In this document: positions 1 to 5,431 of the stretch, piece by piece | How the letters are laid out: the number at the start of each line of letters is the position of its first letter | Numbering within the stretch: the first letter of the stretch is position 1 | DNA from: JAHBVH01 sp034437715 | GTDB taxonomy: Bacteria > Chloroflexota > Anaerolineae > Caldilineales > Caldilineaceae | Reading direction: 5' to 3' | NCBI GenBank assembly: GCA_034437715.1 | Contig: DAOTTR010000585.1 | Coordinates: forward strand, 1 to 5,431 | DNA length: 5,431 nt | Position numbers and translations under genes: made by a program | Notes under the pieces: model-generated | What the model saw: the letters and a program-made list of their open reading frames with translations, nothing else | Told to the model about the DNA's origin: nothing | Databases searched by the model: none

Positions 1-411
1 ACGCGCGCCGATGTCGCCACTCAATACCTAGCCAAACTGCGCAGTCGTCGCGCACGCGAACTATCGGCGGGCAACACGCTCTATGGCCCCCACCGCGATG
101 ATCTGCGGATTATTGCCAATGGTCGCGACTTGCGCACCTATGGCAGTCGCGGCCAGCAGCGCACCGCCGCGCTGGCGCTTAAATTGGCTGAACTGCAAGT
201 CAGTATGGCGGCCACGGGCACCGCACCCCTATTGCTCTTGGATGATGTGATGAGTGAGTTGGATCTGCAACGGCGCAACACCTTGCTGGGCGCGTTGGCT
301 GGTGTGGAACAGGCAATTATCACCACGACCGATTGGGAAGATTTCGCACCTGAATTTCGCCAGCAGGCGCAGCTTTTTCATGTGCATACGGGCCAAGTCC
401 ACGCGGTATAG
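1..411 (+). CDS. recF: DNA replication/repair protein RecF, C-terminal part (5' end outside window)
   Basis: RecF is a cytoplasmic SMC/ABC-type ATPase that binds gapped DNA and, with RecO and RecR, helps load RecA. The frame is open from base 1 and the last 136 residues are visible, so roughly two thirds of the usual 360-400 residue protein lies upstream. Diagnostic blocks, numbered from the window start, are GPHRDDL (29-35), the ABC signature region YGSRGQQR (46-53), and the Walker B and D-loop stretch LLLLDDVMSELD (76-87) with the acidic pair D80-D81. The ITTTD segment that follows is also typical of RecF C-termini. The frame ends at TAG 409-411 and nothing looks broken. A hairpin begins 26 bases after the stop, so the next gene is probably not co-transcribed. 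Family assignment is firm. What lies upstream (often dnaN or dnaA) cannot be seen. Confidence 0.95.
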   Translation, partial: TRADVATQYLAKLRSRRARELSAGNTLYGPHRDDLRIIANGRDLRTYGSRGQQRTAALALKLAELQVSMAATGTAPLLLLDDVMSELDLQRRNTLLGALAGVEQAIITTTDWEDFAPEFRQQAQLFHVHTGQVHAV

Positions 412-437
412 CAATGGGCCGTTGCGCAGAATCCCAA

Positions 438-458
438 ATTGTCCCTGAAGGAGACAAT
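438..458 (+). terminator. Stem-loop after recF, possible terminator
   Basis: ATTGTC-CC (438-445) pairs with GG-(A)-GACAAT (450-458), giving an eight-pair stem with one bulged A and a TGAA tetraloop. It lies shortly after the recF stop. The following bases (ATTACAGCTTTG) are only mildly T-rich, so an intrinsic terminator is plausible but not classical. It could instead be an mRNA-stabilising 3' hairpin. Confidence 0.35.
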
Positions 459-468
459 ATTACAGCTT

Positions 469-492
469 TGATAGACAACTATGCTATCATAG
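469..492. promoter_or_regulatory. Overlapping inverted repeats upstream of the helicase fusion, operator-like
   Basis: Two perfect inverted repeats overlap here: TGATAG (469-474) with CTATCA (484-489), and CTATG (479-483) with CATAG (488-492) around a central CTAT. They sit 33 bases before the preferred ATG at 526 and 9 bases before the alternative GTG at 502. That is where an operator or promoter would be expected, and TATCAT (485-490) could serve as a -10 box, but I find no convincing -35 box. The repeats are short and the stretch is AT-rich, so chance is a real alternative. Confidence 0.3.
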
Positions 493-525
493 AAAAAGTT
501 CGTGAATTTCGCATACCTATTGGTC

Positions 526-3500
526 ATGGCACCTTATCGTTTACTGAAGCACAAAGATTATGAGCGCACTGTTGCCCACTTACCGACCGCCATCCGCCGC
601 AAGGCACTTTGGGCGCAGGTACTGTTAGGGACACGTGGGCGCACGCCTAGTGTCAAGGGCACAACGGGCTTTAACGCGCGCTGGCGACGGACGCCGGTCC
701 AGGGCAATCACTATTACATGTGGTGGATCCCTGGCAGCGAAAGCGGTATGGCCGATAATCCTGCTGAACGCCAAGACGACCACACGATCCTAGTCCACTC
801 CATTCGCCACCACGACGAAACCGATGACCCCATCTATGCGGGTGCGCTGGCCGACTATGAAGAAGTCGCGATTGCTACGATTGATCCGCGCTACGAAGAA
901 CAATTCCAAGTTAGCGATCAGGTGCAGCATGAGCATATTGCGCTGGCGACGATCAAAGGCTTGCCCGGCAGCGGCAAAACCATTTCGCTGCTCTACCTAG
1001 CGCGCGATCTGGCCGAGCGCCCCGACCTCCAGCAAATTCTCTATGTAACCTATACGCGCCGATTGAAGCGCGCCGCCCAAGAATTTCTGCAAGCGCAAGG
1101 TGACGCGATCTTTCAGAAAATCCGCGTGGCAACGCTGGGCGAGATCGAGAGCCAACTCACCGATCTACCCGTTCAACAAGAACCGTTTGGGGAATTGCCC
1201 AATTTTTTGCGCTTTTTAGAATTCCAAAATGCCGCAACCCTCGGGCCTTGGCGGCGCTATCCGCAGACGCTTTTTACCGAAATCCGCGCCCACCTGCTGG
1301 GCAAATTGTTTCCGGCAGACTATTCATTGCCCAACGCGCGCTTGGGCGAATTGATGATCTACAACGCCGGGTTGAATGCACATACCTATGGCAAGCATCG
1401 AGCACTTGATTTGCCCGCCGCCGAGGCTGTCTGCCGTCTGGCGGAACGGGCCCAGGACAATTTGCTCTTTCAAGATCAAAAGGCGGCACAGCAAGCCATT
1501 CAACGACTGCAAAAGGGGCGCAGTCCCCGTTGGGTGAGAGAGTTGGATGCCCTGGTGATCGATGAGGTGCAGGATCTGACACTGTTGCAAATTGCAGTAC
1601 TTGGCGAATTGGTACGCGAACGCACACGGCGCCGGCCCGATGCGCCCTTCGCCTTTGTCGTCGCTGGCGATGAGTCGCAGATTGTCCAGCCCAGTGGCTT
1701 TGATTGGGGCGTGACCAAAGATCTGCTGGGCGAGCAAATGGGCATTTGGCCCGACGAATTTGAATTTCACTATCAACGGCGCTCGCCCCACAATCTGGCC
1801 CAATTGATTGACAACACCTGGAATTTTTATGGCAATCTACCGCGTGCCTTACGGCCCAGCGCGCGAAGACAGGCCTTCACCTATGAAACGATCGGCGACG
1901 ACGCCACCGAGGAGGGCAATGGCCAAGTTTTTGTTTGCCCACCTCGCCATGCCCCTGGTGAACAAAGCCAGACCGCCAAGCAAGATTGGCAAGCACTGCT
2001 AGAGGAATTGGCAGATAAGCCCGGCCGTGTCATTGTCGATCTCAGCGAGACACTGGGCGCAACCATCGAAGCGCAATTCGCATTGCGGACGACCCCAGAA
2101 GGGCAACCAGCCCTGCGCAGCAGTGATGAAGTAATTTTTCTACCGCGCGAGATCAAAGGCCTGGAGCGGACCACGGTTCTGATTTATGGTCTACAAGATC
2201 TCTATCATCGTGCTTTACAACTTTGCGCAAATGCGGGCGGCGACAATATCCCACTCTTTGAAGCGCGCCGTATCTTTGATGAGATCCGCGTGGCGTTGAG
2301 TCGTTCTACAGAACGATTGGTTCTCCTAGAAGCCCCGGATGCACCGGTGTTGACGGCACTCAATCTGGCGGCGATTCCTGGTGTTTTGACCATTCGCTGG
2401 CCGGATCTGGTCGAGACGCTCCAGACAGAAAATCTTTCGGCCATCGAAGTGGTAGAAGGCTATTTGGACGAGACCGATGATCTGTGGGAACGGGGCATGT
2501 GGGAACAAGGCTATCGGCGCAATCGCCGGGCGTATGACTTGGCCGTACAGGTAGATGATATTGCCCTACAACGCGAAGCCCAAGAACAATATATCGCCGG
2601 CCATTTGCAAGAAACTGAGGGATTGTTGTCCACACAACAGTGGCAGGCGGCCCACGACCACAATCGCAAGGCGGCCGATCTGGCGGCGGCATTTGGCGAT
2701 CCGCTGCTCCAAGATCGGGTAGAGGATCAATACGCGGAACTAGGTAGCGCGCTTGCCACCTATGTTGCCGAGCAACTCCAGCATATTCCCCAACAATTGA
2801 GCACGCAGCAATATAAAACTAGTTATCAGTTGGTGCAGCAAATGCGCAGTTTGGCCGCGCTGACCAAGGAGATGGCTTTGTTGACGCAGGTGGACGCGGC
2901 GTTGACCCTGATCGTTTGGCAATGGGCAGCCTATTTGCTCGATCAACCGCCGACGCCCGACTTGGCCGAGCGCGTGGCCACGCTTTTTGGCGAAGCCGCC
3001 AATGCCTTGTTGCGCCAGGACGATCAGACAGGTGCGCAGGTGTTGCAACTGCTGGCGACACGCTATCGCGAGTTACCGCCACAGGCTAGATTGTCCAGTA
3101 TCCAGGTGGAGGATTTGTTGCGCCAGACAGCGCGGTATCTGGCGCTGGTCAAACCGTTGCAATTGGAGGAGGATGGCTATAGTTACATTCGCCGTTGGCT
3201 GGATGAAGCCTTCGCCCATGTCGTGCGCTATCCAGCCCTCTACTATCGCTGGGCAATCGCGGCACAAGAGTTTGATGCGCACAGTGACTATGTGGTTTTG
3301 GACGAACATCTATGGGAGCTTGAAAATCATTTGACGATACAATTAGGGCAAGGGCAGCACGCCCCAGAGAAACAAGGCACCGACAAACCAAGCACCGAGA
3401 AAGAGATCAAACGCTTTCAAGCCTTTATTGCGGCTTATAACGAGGCACCGGCACAGGCTTCATTATTGTGGGAGGAACTGGGTGAGATGGAACTAGCGGT

Positions 3501-3744
3501 TGCCAATGCGCGCGAGGCCGGTGAGTTGGAACGGGCTTACACGTTGCTACGTCAGGCTAAATTGCTGATCCCCGAAGAGCTAGCGACGGCGGTCAAAGCC
3601 TTGCGCCTGTTGCAACAATTAGAGCAGAAATACCAGCGGTTGCTACCGGCAGAACGGCAAACATTGCTTGCTGAACTTAACAAAGTGGGGGAGGCCATGA
3701 TGCGGCCAGATCAAACAGTAGAGGATGAGATCACGAATTGGTAG
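526..3744 (+). CDS. RelE/ParE-like domain fused to a UvrD/Rep-type SF1 helicase with a helical-repeat C-terminus
   Basis: This is a large cytoplasmic protein, probably an ATP-driven nucleic-acid motor. Residues are numbered from the GTG at 502. I prefer the ATG at 526 (residue 9) because the first strand of the N-terminal domain (YRLLKHKDYERTV) starts right after it; neither start has a clear Shine-Dalgarno. Residues 9-108 resemble a RelE/ParE toxin fold: a helical pair, then the strand block FNARWRRTPVQGNHYYMWW (57-75) and ILVHSIRHHDE (96-106). The SF1A core follows: Walker A GLPGSGKT (153-160), motif Ia near YVTYTRR (181-187), Walker B IDEVQD (353-358), motif III GDESQ (389-393), motif IV with YQRRS (424-428), motif V REIKGLE (549-555), and motif VI VALSRSTERL (597-606) with the arginine-finger candidate R601. 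Residues 640-1080 are alpha-helical with TPR-like repeats and a polar linker near 950-970. Helicase assignment is firm, the toxin-like fold is inferred, and the biological role is unknown. Confidence 0.9.
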   Translation: MAPYRLLKHKDYERTVAHLPTAIRRKALWAQVLLGTRGRTPSVKGTTGFNARWRRTPVQGNHYYMWWIPGSESGMADNPAERQDDHTILVHSIRHHDETDDPIYAGALADYEEVAIATIDPRYEEQFQVSDQVQHEHIALATIKGLPGSGKTISLLYLARDLAERPDLQQILYVTYTRRLKRAAQEFLQAQGDAIFQKIRVATLGEIESQLTDLPVQQEPFGELPNFLRFLEFQNAATLGPWRRYPQTLFTEIRAHLLGKLFPADYSLPNARLGELMIYNAGLNAHTYGKHRALDLPAAEAVCRLAERAQDNLLFQDQKAAQQAIQRLQKGRSPRWVRELDALVIDEVQDLTLLQIAVLGELVRERTRRRPDAPFAFVVAGDESQIVQPSGFDWGVTKDLLGEQMGIWPDEFEFHYQRRSPHNLAQLIDNTWNFYGNLPRALRPSARRQAFTYETIGDDATEEGNGQVFVCPPRHAPGEQSQTAKQDWQALLEELADKPGRVIVDLSETLGATIEAQFALRTTPEGQPALRSSDEVIFLPREIKGLERTTVLIYGLQDLYHRALQLCANAGGDNIPLFEARRIFDEIRVALSRSTERLVLLEAPDAPVLTALNLAAIPGVLTIRWPDLVETLQTENLSAIEVVEGYLDETDDLWERGMWEQGYRRNRRAYDLAVQVDDIALQREAQEQYIAGHLQETEGLLSTQQWQAAHDHNRKAADLAAAFGDPLLQDRVEDQYAELGSALATYVAEQLQHIPQQLSTQQYKTSYQLVQQMRSLAALTKEMALLTQVDAALTLIVWQWAAYLLDQPPTPDLAERVATLFGEAANALLRQDDQTGAQVLQLLATRYRELPPQARLSSIQVEDLLRQTARYLALVKPLQLEEDGYSYIRRWLDEAFAHVVRYPALYYRWAIAAQEFDAHSDYVVLDEHLWELENHLTIQLGQGQHAPEKQGTDKPSTEKEIKRFQAFIAAYNEAPAQASLLWEELGEMELAVANAREAGELERAYTLLRQAKLLIPEELATAVKALRLLQQLEQKYQRLLPAERQTLLAELNKVGEAMMRPDQTVEDEITNW
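2500..2904 (+). repeat. Tandem TPR-like helical repeats within the helicase C-terminal region
   Basis: At protein level (numbered from GTG 502), W667-Y697 and W714-Y744 align without gaps at a 47-residue offset. They share W, NR, A, DLA, D, LQ and the final QY. A weaker third copy begins at Y771; STQQ immediately precedes both W714 (710-713) and Y771 (767-770). The pattern of helix pairs with conserved aromatic and small residues fits TPR-like scaffolding repeats, which usually bind proteins. The DNA copies are diverged, so this is a protein repeat rather than a recent DNA duplication. Confidence 0.55.
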
Positions 3745-3778
3745 GCGTATGTCGAAGCGTAGATCGCTGCGGCTCTTT

Positions 3779-3800
3779 CAGAATGCGGATAGCGCATCTG
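3779..3800. terminator. Stem-loop in the convergent gap, possible terminator
   Basis: CAGAATGCG (3779-3787) pairs with CGCATCTG (3793-3800) around a GATAG loop, giving eight base pairs with one bulged A. It lies 34 bases after the helicase stop, between two convergent genes. No T-run follows on the plus strand, so it is at best a non-classical terminator. The 182-base gap (3745-3926) otherwise shows only a T6 run near 3850 and a tandem 8-base repeat (TTGCAGAT/TTGCAGAC). Confidence 0.3.
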
Positions 3801-3926
3801 ATAAGAGCCGGTTGAAACGATATGGCAAGGACTTCCTCAGAATTTCCCTTTTTTACATTGCAGATTTGCAGACTACAAAACCAGCTGCTTACCACTTGCT
3901 ACTTGCCACACAAAACGTATGGTAAC

Positions 3927-4364
3927 TTAGCGCATGACGGTTGGCATAAAGATATGATACGCAGCTACTGGTAGATCGACCATTGCGGTCGGTGTCGTGT
4001 TATCAATTGTGACCACTAGGTAGAAAATGCTGTCACTATTGGTCTCAGTCCAAATCTGATAGGTGCCGGCATCCAAACCTTCCAGCGAATAGCCACCAAC
4101 TTCATCGGTATAGACCACCATCGTCATCTCCACATCGTCATCTGATTGATCCAGGCGTTGAATGAAGACAGGTTCGTTGGCAATCACGCCTTCCGTTTGG
4201 TCCGCGTTGCCGTTGCCATTGAAATCTAGCCAAACGTGGCCAGTAATGCTGGTGGTAACTGTGCCAAAAACTGGCTCGGCAGCAAATAAACCCGCCGTCA
4301 TCGTTACGACCATGATCATCTGTAGCACTACAATCACAAAAATTCGGGCCAGTTGTTTGCGCAT
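3927..4364 (-). CDS. Small secreted SdrD_B/Cna-B-like domain protein
   Basis: A 145-residue exported protein built around one SdrD_B-type beta-sandwich domain. The start at 4364 is chosen because GGTGGAG lies six bases upstream; an in-frame ATG at 4388 would only add eight residues ahead of the signal peptide. The signal peptide has a basic start (RKQLAR, 2-7), a hydrophobic core (8-27), and a likely cleavage near FAA (27-29). The domain opens with TGHVWLDFNGNGNADQTEG (41-59), in which D47, N49, N51, G52, D55 and E58 match an EF-hand-like calcium loop. It closes with the classic TDEVGGYSLEGLDAGTY (86-102). The tail YHIFMPTVMR (136-145) resembles the short 'LPxxxR' tails I recall from secreted Chloroflexota proteins. 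Such domains usually serve as rigid stalks in large surface proteins, so a free single-domain protein is unusual. No sortase motif or transmembrane anchor is present, and the role is unknown. Confidence 0.85.
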   Translation of the reverse strand: MRKQLARIFVIVVLQMIMVVTMTAGLFAAEPVFGTVTTSITGHVWLDFNGNGNADQTEGVIANEPVFIQRLDQSDDDVEMTMVVYTDEVGGYSLEGLDAGTYQIWTETNSDSIFYLVVTIDNTTPTAMVDLPVAAYHIFMPTVMR

Positions 4365-4370
4365 AATATT

Positions 4371-4377
4371 CTCCACC
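4371..4377 (-). promoter_or_regulatory. Ribosome binding site that sets the start of the SdrD_B-like gene
   Basis: Read on the minus strand this is GGTGGAG followed by AATATT and then ATG at 4364. The Shine-Dalgarno match and six-base spacing favour this start over the in-frame ATG at 4388, which has no comparable site. Confidence 0.7.
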
Positions 4378-4441
4378 AACACTATCAAACCATTTAATCC
4401 ATCAACATTGCGATGAACTATTGTGCCATCTCGTTCAGCAC

Positions 4442-4470
4442 ATTATTTAATCTTGTATTCAGAATATCAC
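4442..4470 (-). promoter_or_regulatory. Candidate sigma70-type promoter for the SdrD_B-like gene
   Basis: On the minus strand GTGATA (4470-4465) matches the -35 consensus at 4 of 6 positions, and AATAAT (4447-4442) matches the -10 at 5 of 6, with the ideal 17-base spacing. Transcription would start near 4435, giving a leader of about 70 bases. The region is AT-rich, so chance matches are expected. Confidence 0.3.
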
Positions 4471-4482
4471 GATTTCTGCGTA

Positions 4483-4510
4483 AGGAGCCTGTCAGAAGTA
4501 TGACGGTCCT
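4483..4510. terminator. Stem-loop between the two minus-strand genes
   Basis: AGGA-CC-GTCA (4483-4494, with bulged G4487 and T4490) pairs with TGAC-GG-TCCT (4501-4510) around the loop GAAGTA, giving ten pairs. It lies downstream of the DJ-1-like gene and upstream of the candidate promoter of the SdrD_B-like gene, where a terminator would be expected. There is no T-run on either side. A second, weaker TGCGA/TCGCA stem lies at 4536-4554. Confidence 0.25.
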
Positions 4511-4577
4511 ATCAATTTATGGAGATTATATTTATTGCGAGAAGCACGATCGCAGAAAGTCATTGTCTGTGCTTTGT

Positions 4578-5060
4578 CTATAATCCTTGCGCCTTATCCT
4601 GCAATATCAGCGCAACGGTGCGGGCAAGTTCGATGAGATTAGGATGCGTTGCATAGGTCACGACATGCGCGGGGGGGATTGCCAGCGTATGTAAACTGGT
4701 TACAGCCATGGCTGCGCTGTCACTGACAATGAATAGGGCATCGTTCATCGCCGCCTCTGCAAAAAAGGTGCATATCCGCGGATCATTTTCAATGCGGCAG
4801 ACGGTAGTTGGGTCGCATGGGATCAAGATACACATGGTTTGGCGGGCAAGGGGCAACGCTTCACTCAGGGTCATATCCGGGGATAAGGCCAAGCCATGAA
4901 CGCCAGCCGCGTGCGGGCCAATCAGCCCGATCAATTGTACGGGCAAACCGGCTTGCCGCAAGGCTGTCACAAAAATCACAGCTACCATTTCTTCAAAACT
5001 TGACCCCCACAAAACAACACAGTAAGATACAGGTGGGACAGCGCGACACGCATTGTTCAT
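4578..5060 (-). CDS. DJ-1/PfpI-like protein lacking the catalytic Glu and Cys
   Basis: A 160-residue protein resembling the DJ-1/PfpI superfamily, whose members include glyoxalases, proteases, chaperones and oxidative-stress sensors. The match to human DJ-1 is by eye: YCVVLWGSSFEEMVAV (13-28) to the first strand and helix, LRQAGLPVQLIGL (34-46) to strand two, GLALSPDMTLSEA (56-68) to the 'PDxxLxxA' block, ILIPCD (78-83) in place of VLPGG, and LFIVSDSAA (109-117) in place of the nucleophile elbow. DJ-1 Glu18 aligns with V26 and Cys106 with S113, so a standard active site is absent. The protein is about 30 residues shorter than DJ-1, with the loss before the last helix (LIELARTVALILQD, 142-155). 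The start is well supported by GGAGGG six bases upstream. A weak TTGGGG/TATATC pair (5161-5134) is the best promoter guess. A non-enzymatic sensor or binding role is possible, as is slow decay. Confidence 0.75.
   Translation of the reverse strand: MNNACRAVPPVSYCVVLWGSSFEEMVAVIFVTALRQAGLPVQLIGLIGPHAAGVHGLALSPDMTLSEALPLARQTMCILIPCDPTTVCRIENDPRICTFFAEAAMNDALFIVSDSAAMAVTSLHTLAIPPAHVVTYATHPNLIELARTVALILQDKAQGL
4671..4677. repeat. C7 homopolymer inside the DJ-1-like gene
   Basis: Seven G on the plus strand read as C7 in the minus-strand gene, spanning I128-P129-P130. A one-base slip would shift the frame and remove the last ~30 residues. In this assembly the frame is intact and continues into a plausible family C-terminus. 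Confidence 0.9.
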
Positions 5061-5066
5061 TGATTT

Positions 5067-5072
5067 CCCTCC
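5067..5072 (-). promoter_or_regulatory. Strong ribosome binding site of the DJ-1-like gene
   Basis: On the minus strand GGAGGG is followed by AAATCA and then ATG at 5060. This near-perfect Shine-Dalgarno at six-base spacing fixes the start codon and supports the gene being translated. Confidence 0.75.
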
Positions 5073-5087
5073 ATTCTCTATCCTTGC

Positions 5088-5094
5088 GGGGGGG
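5088..5094. repeat. C7 homopolymer in the leader of the DJ-1-like gene
   Basis: Seven G on the plus strand (C7 on the minus strand) lie 15 bases upstream of the GGAGGG ribosome binding site of the DJ-1-like gene. A second C7 tract lies inside the same gene. The rest of 5061-5317 shows no credible gene: reading frames on both strands there lack ribosome binding sites and recognisable domains. Confidence 0.85.
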
Positions 5095-5317
5095 ACAATT
5101 CGAGTCAGCGTCTCCCAAAAGCGGCTTCCAGCAGATATAAGGCTGATTCGAGCTCCCCCAATTTGCTATAGACCAGCATACTCGCAAAAAGCCGACCGAA
5201 CCTACAAGAAACCTATCCAATTGTGCGCTAATTTTTTGTCCACCCATGATTTGAAGCTTTGCTTTGTGATTGGCTTGTGCTATTCTATGCCGATACAACG
5301 CTAGAAAATTTACTTAG

Positions 5318-5404
5318 TGTCTGTCCAAGAATAACATGGATGATTTTAGACAGATTTACTTGGGTAACATCACGTAAATTCACTATTTTATTTCTGGACA
5401 GACC
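5318..5404. mobile_element. 87-bp MITE-like element with terminal inverted repeats and CTTAG flanks
   Basis: The left end TGTCTGTCCAAGAATAA (5318-5334) and the reverse complement of the right end, GGTCTGTCCAGAAATAA (5388-5404), match at 14 of 17 positions. CTTAG directly flanks both ends (5313-5317 and 5405-5409), as expected for a target-site duplication; the core TTAG also fits a YTAR target, as used by some IS5-group elements. There is no room for a transposase, so it would move only with a transposase from a related element elsewhere. An inner inverted repeat, ATTTAC/GTAAAT (5354-5359, 5374-5379), suggests the whole element can fold as RNA. The parent family cannot be named from the sequence alone. 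Confidence 0.65.
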
Positions 5405-5431
5405 CTTAGGCCATTGCAAAGAATAAAGTAT

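Noticed and set aside
1324..1803. Long antisense frame of 159 codons within the helicase gene
   Set aside because: It lies wholly opposite the helicase motifs Walker B and III, shows no domain of its own, and is a typical shadow of a GC-rich coding region.
3749..3925. Small plus-strand frame (58 residues from ATG 3749) in the convergent gap
   Set aside because: No Shine-Dalgarno, no recognisable domain, and it contains the hairpin at 3779-3800; more likely chance than a gene.
4484..4500. GGAGCCTGTCAGAAGTA as a relic insertion-sequence end
   Set aside because: It superficially resembles GAGCCTGTC-type IS ends, but no partner inverted repeat or target duplication is found nearby; the simple hairpin explains it better.
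5134..5161. Possible tRNA-like T-arm around GATTCGAGCTCCCCC
   Set aside because: The TTCGA loop is not flanked by complementary stem arms and no acceptor stem or anticodon arm can be drawn.
5053..5304. Plus-strand frame of 83 codons beyond the DJ-1-like gene
   Set aside because: It starts inside the DJ-1-like coding start region, covers that gene's leader, has no ribosome binding site, and its translation shows no known features.
1..5431. CRISPR array or other regularly spaced repeat locus
   Set aside because: No repeat of CRISPR length recurs at regular spacing anywhere in the window.

Overview
The window looks like part of a chromosome from a Chloroflexota bacterium, perhaps a Herpetosiphon/Chloroflexales-like lineage. 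The clues are the style of the RecF end, a single-domain secreted SdrD_B-like protein ending in a short 'MPTVMR' tail that resembles tails I recall from secreted Chloroflexota proteins, and the moderate GC content. This assignment is inference; no rRNA or marker gene is present to settle it.

Layout: (1) bases 1-411 are the 3' end of recF (plus strand), the housekeeping recombination/repair ATPase. (2) The 412-525 gap holds a hairpin just after recF, then a small overlapping palindrome, then the start of the main gene. (3) Bases 526-3744 (or 502-3744 from an upstream GTG) encode one large protein of about 1,070 residues: an N-terminal RelE/ParE-toxin-like domain, a complete UvrD/Rep-type superfamily 1 helicase core with all recognisable motifs, and a ~430-residue alpha-helical C-terminus with TPR-like repeats. 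(4) Bases 3745-3926 are a convergent gap with a hairpin and no convincing gene. (5) Bases 3927-4364 (minus) encode a small secreted SdrD_B/Cna-B-like protein. (6) Bases 4365-4577 hold its probable promoter and a hairpin. (7) Bases 4578-5060 (minus) encode a DJ-1/PfpI-like protein that has lost both key active-site residues. (8) Bases 5061-5317 are non-coding and comparatively AT-rich. (9) Bases 5318-5404 form an 87-bp MITE-like element with 17-bp imperfect terminal inverted repeats, flanked by CTTAG direct repeats.

The genes do not form one operon. RecF and the toxin-like/helicase fusion both concern DNA or RNA metabolism and run in the same direction, but a hairpin and a palindromic stretch between them suggest separate transcription. 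The two minus-strand genes are also 213 bp apart with a hairpin between them. The most interesting object is the RelE-like/SF1-helicase/helical-repeat fusion: a toxin-type fold carried on the same chain as a nucleic-acid motor, with no separate antitoxin gene visible nearby.
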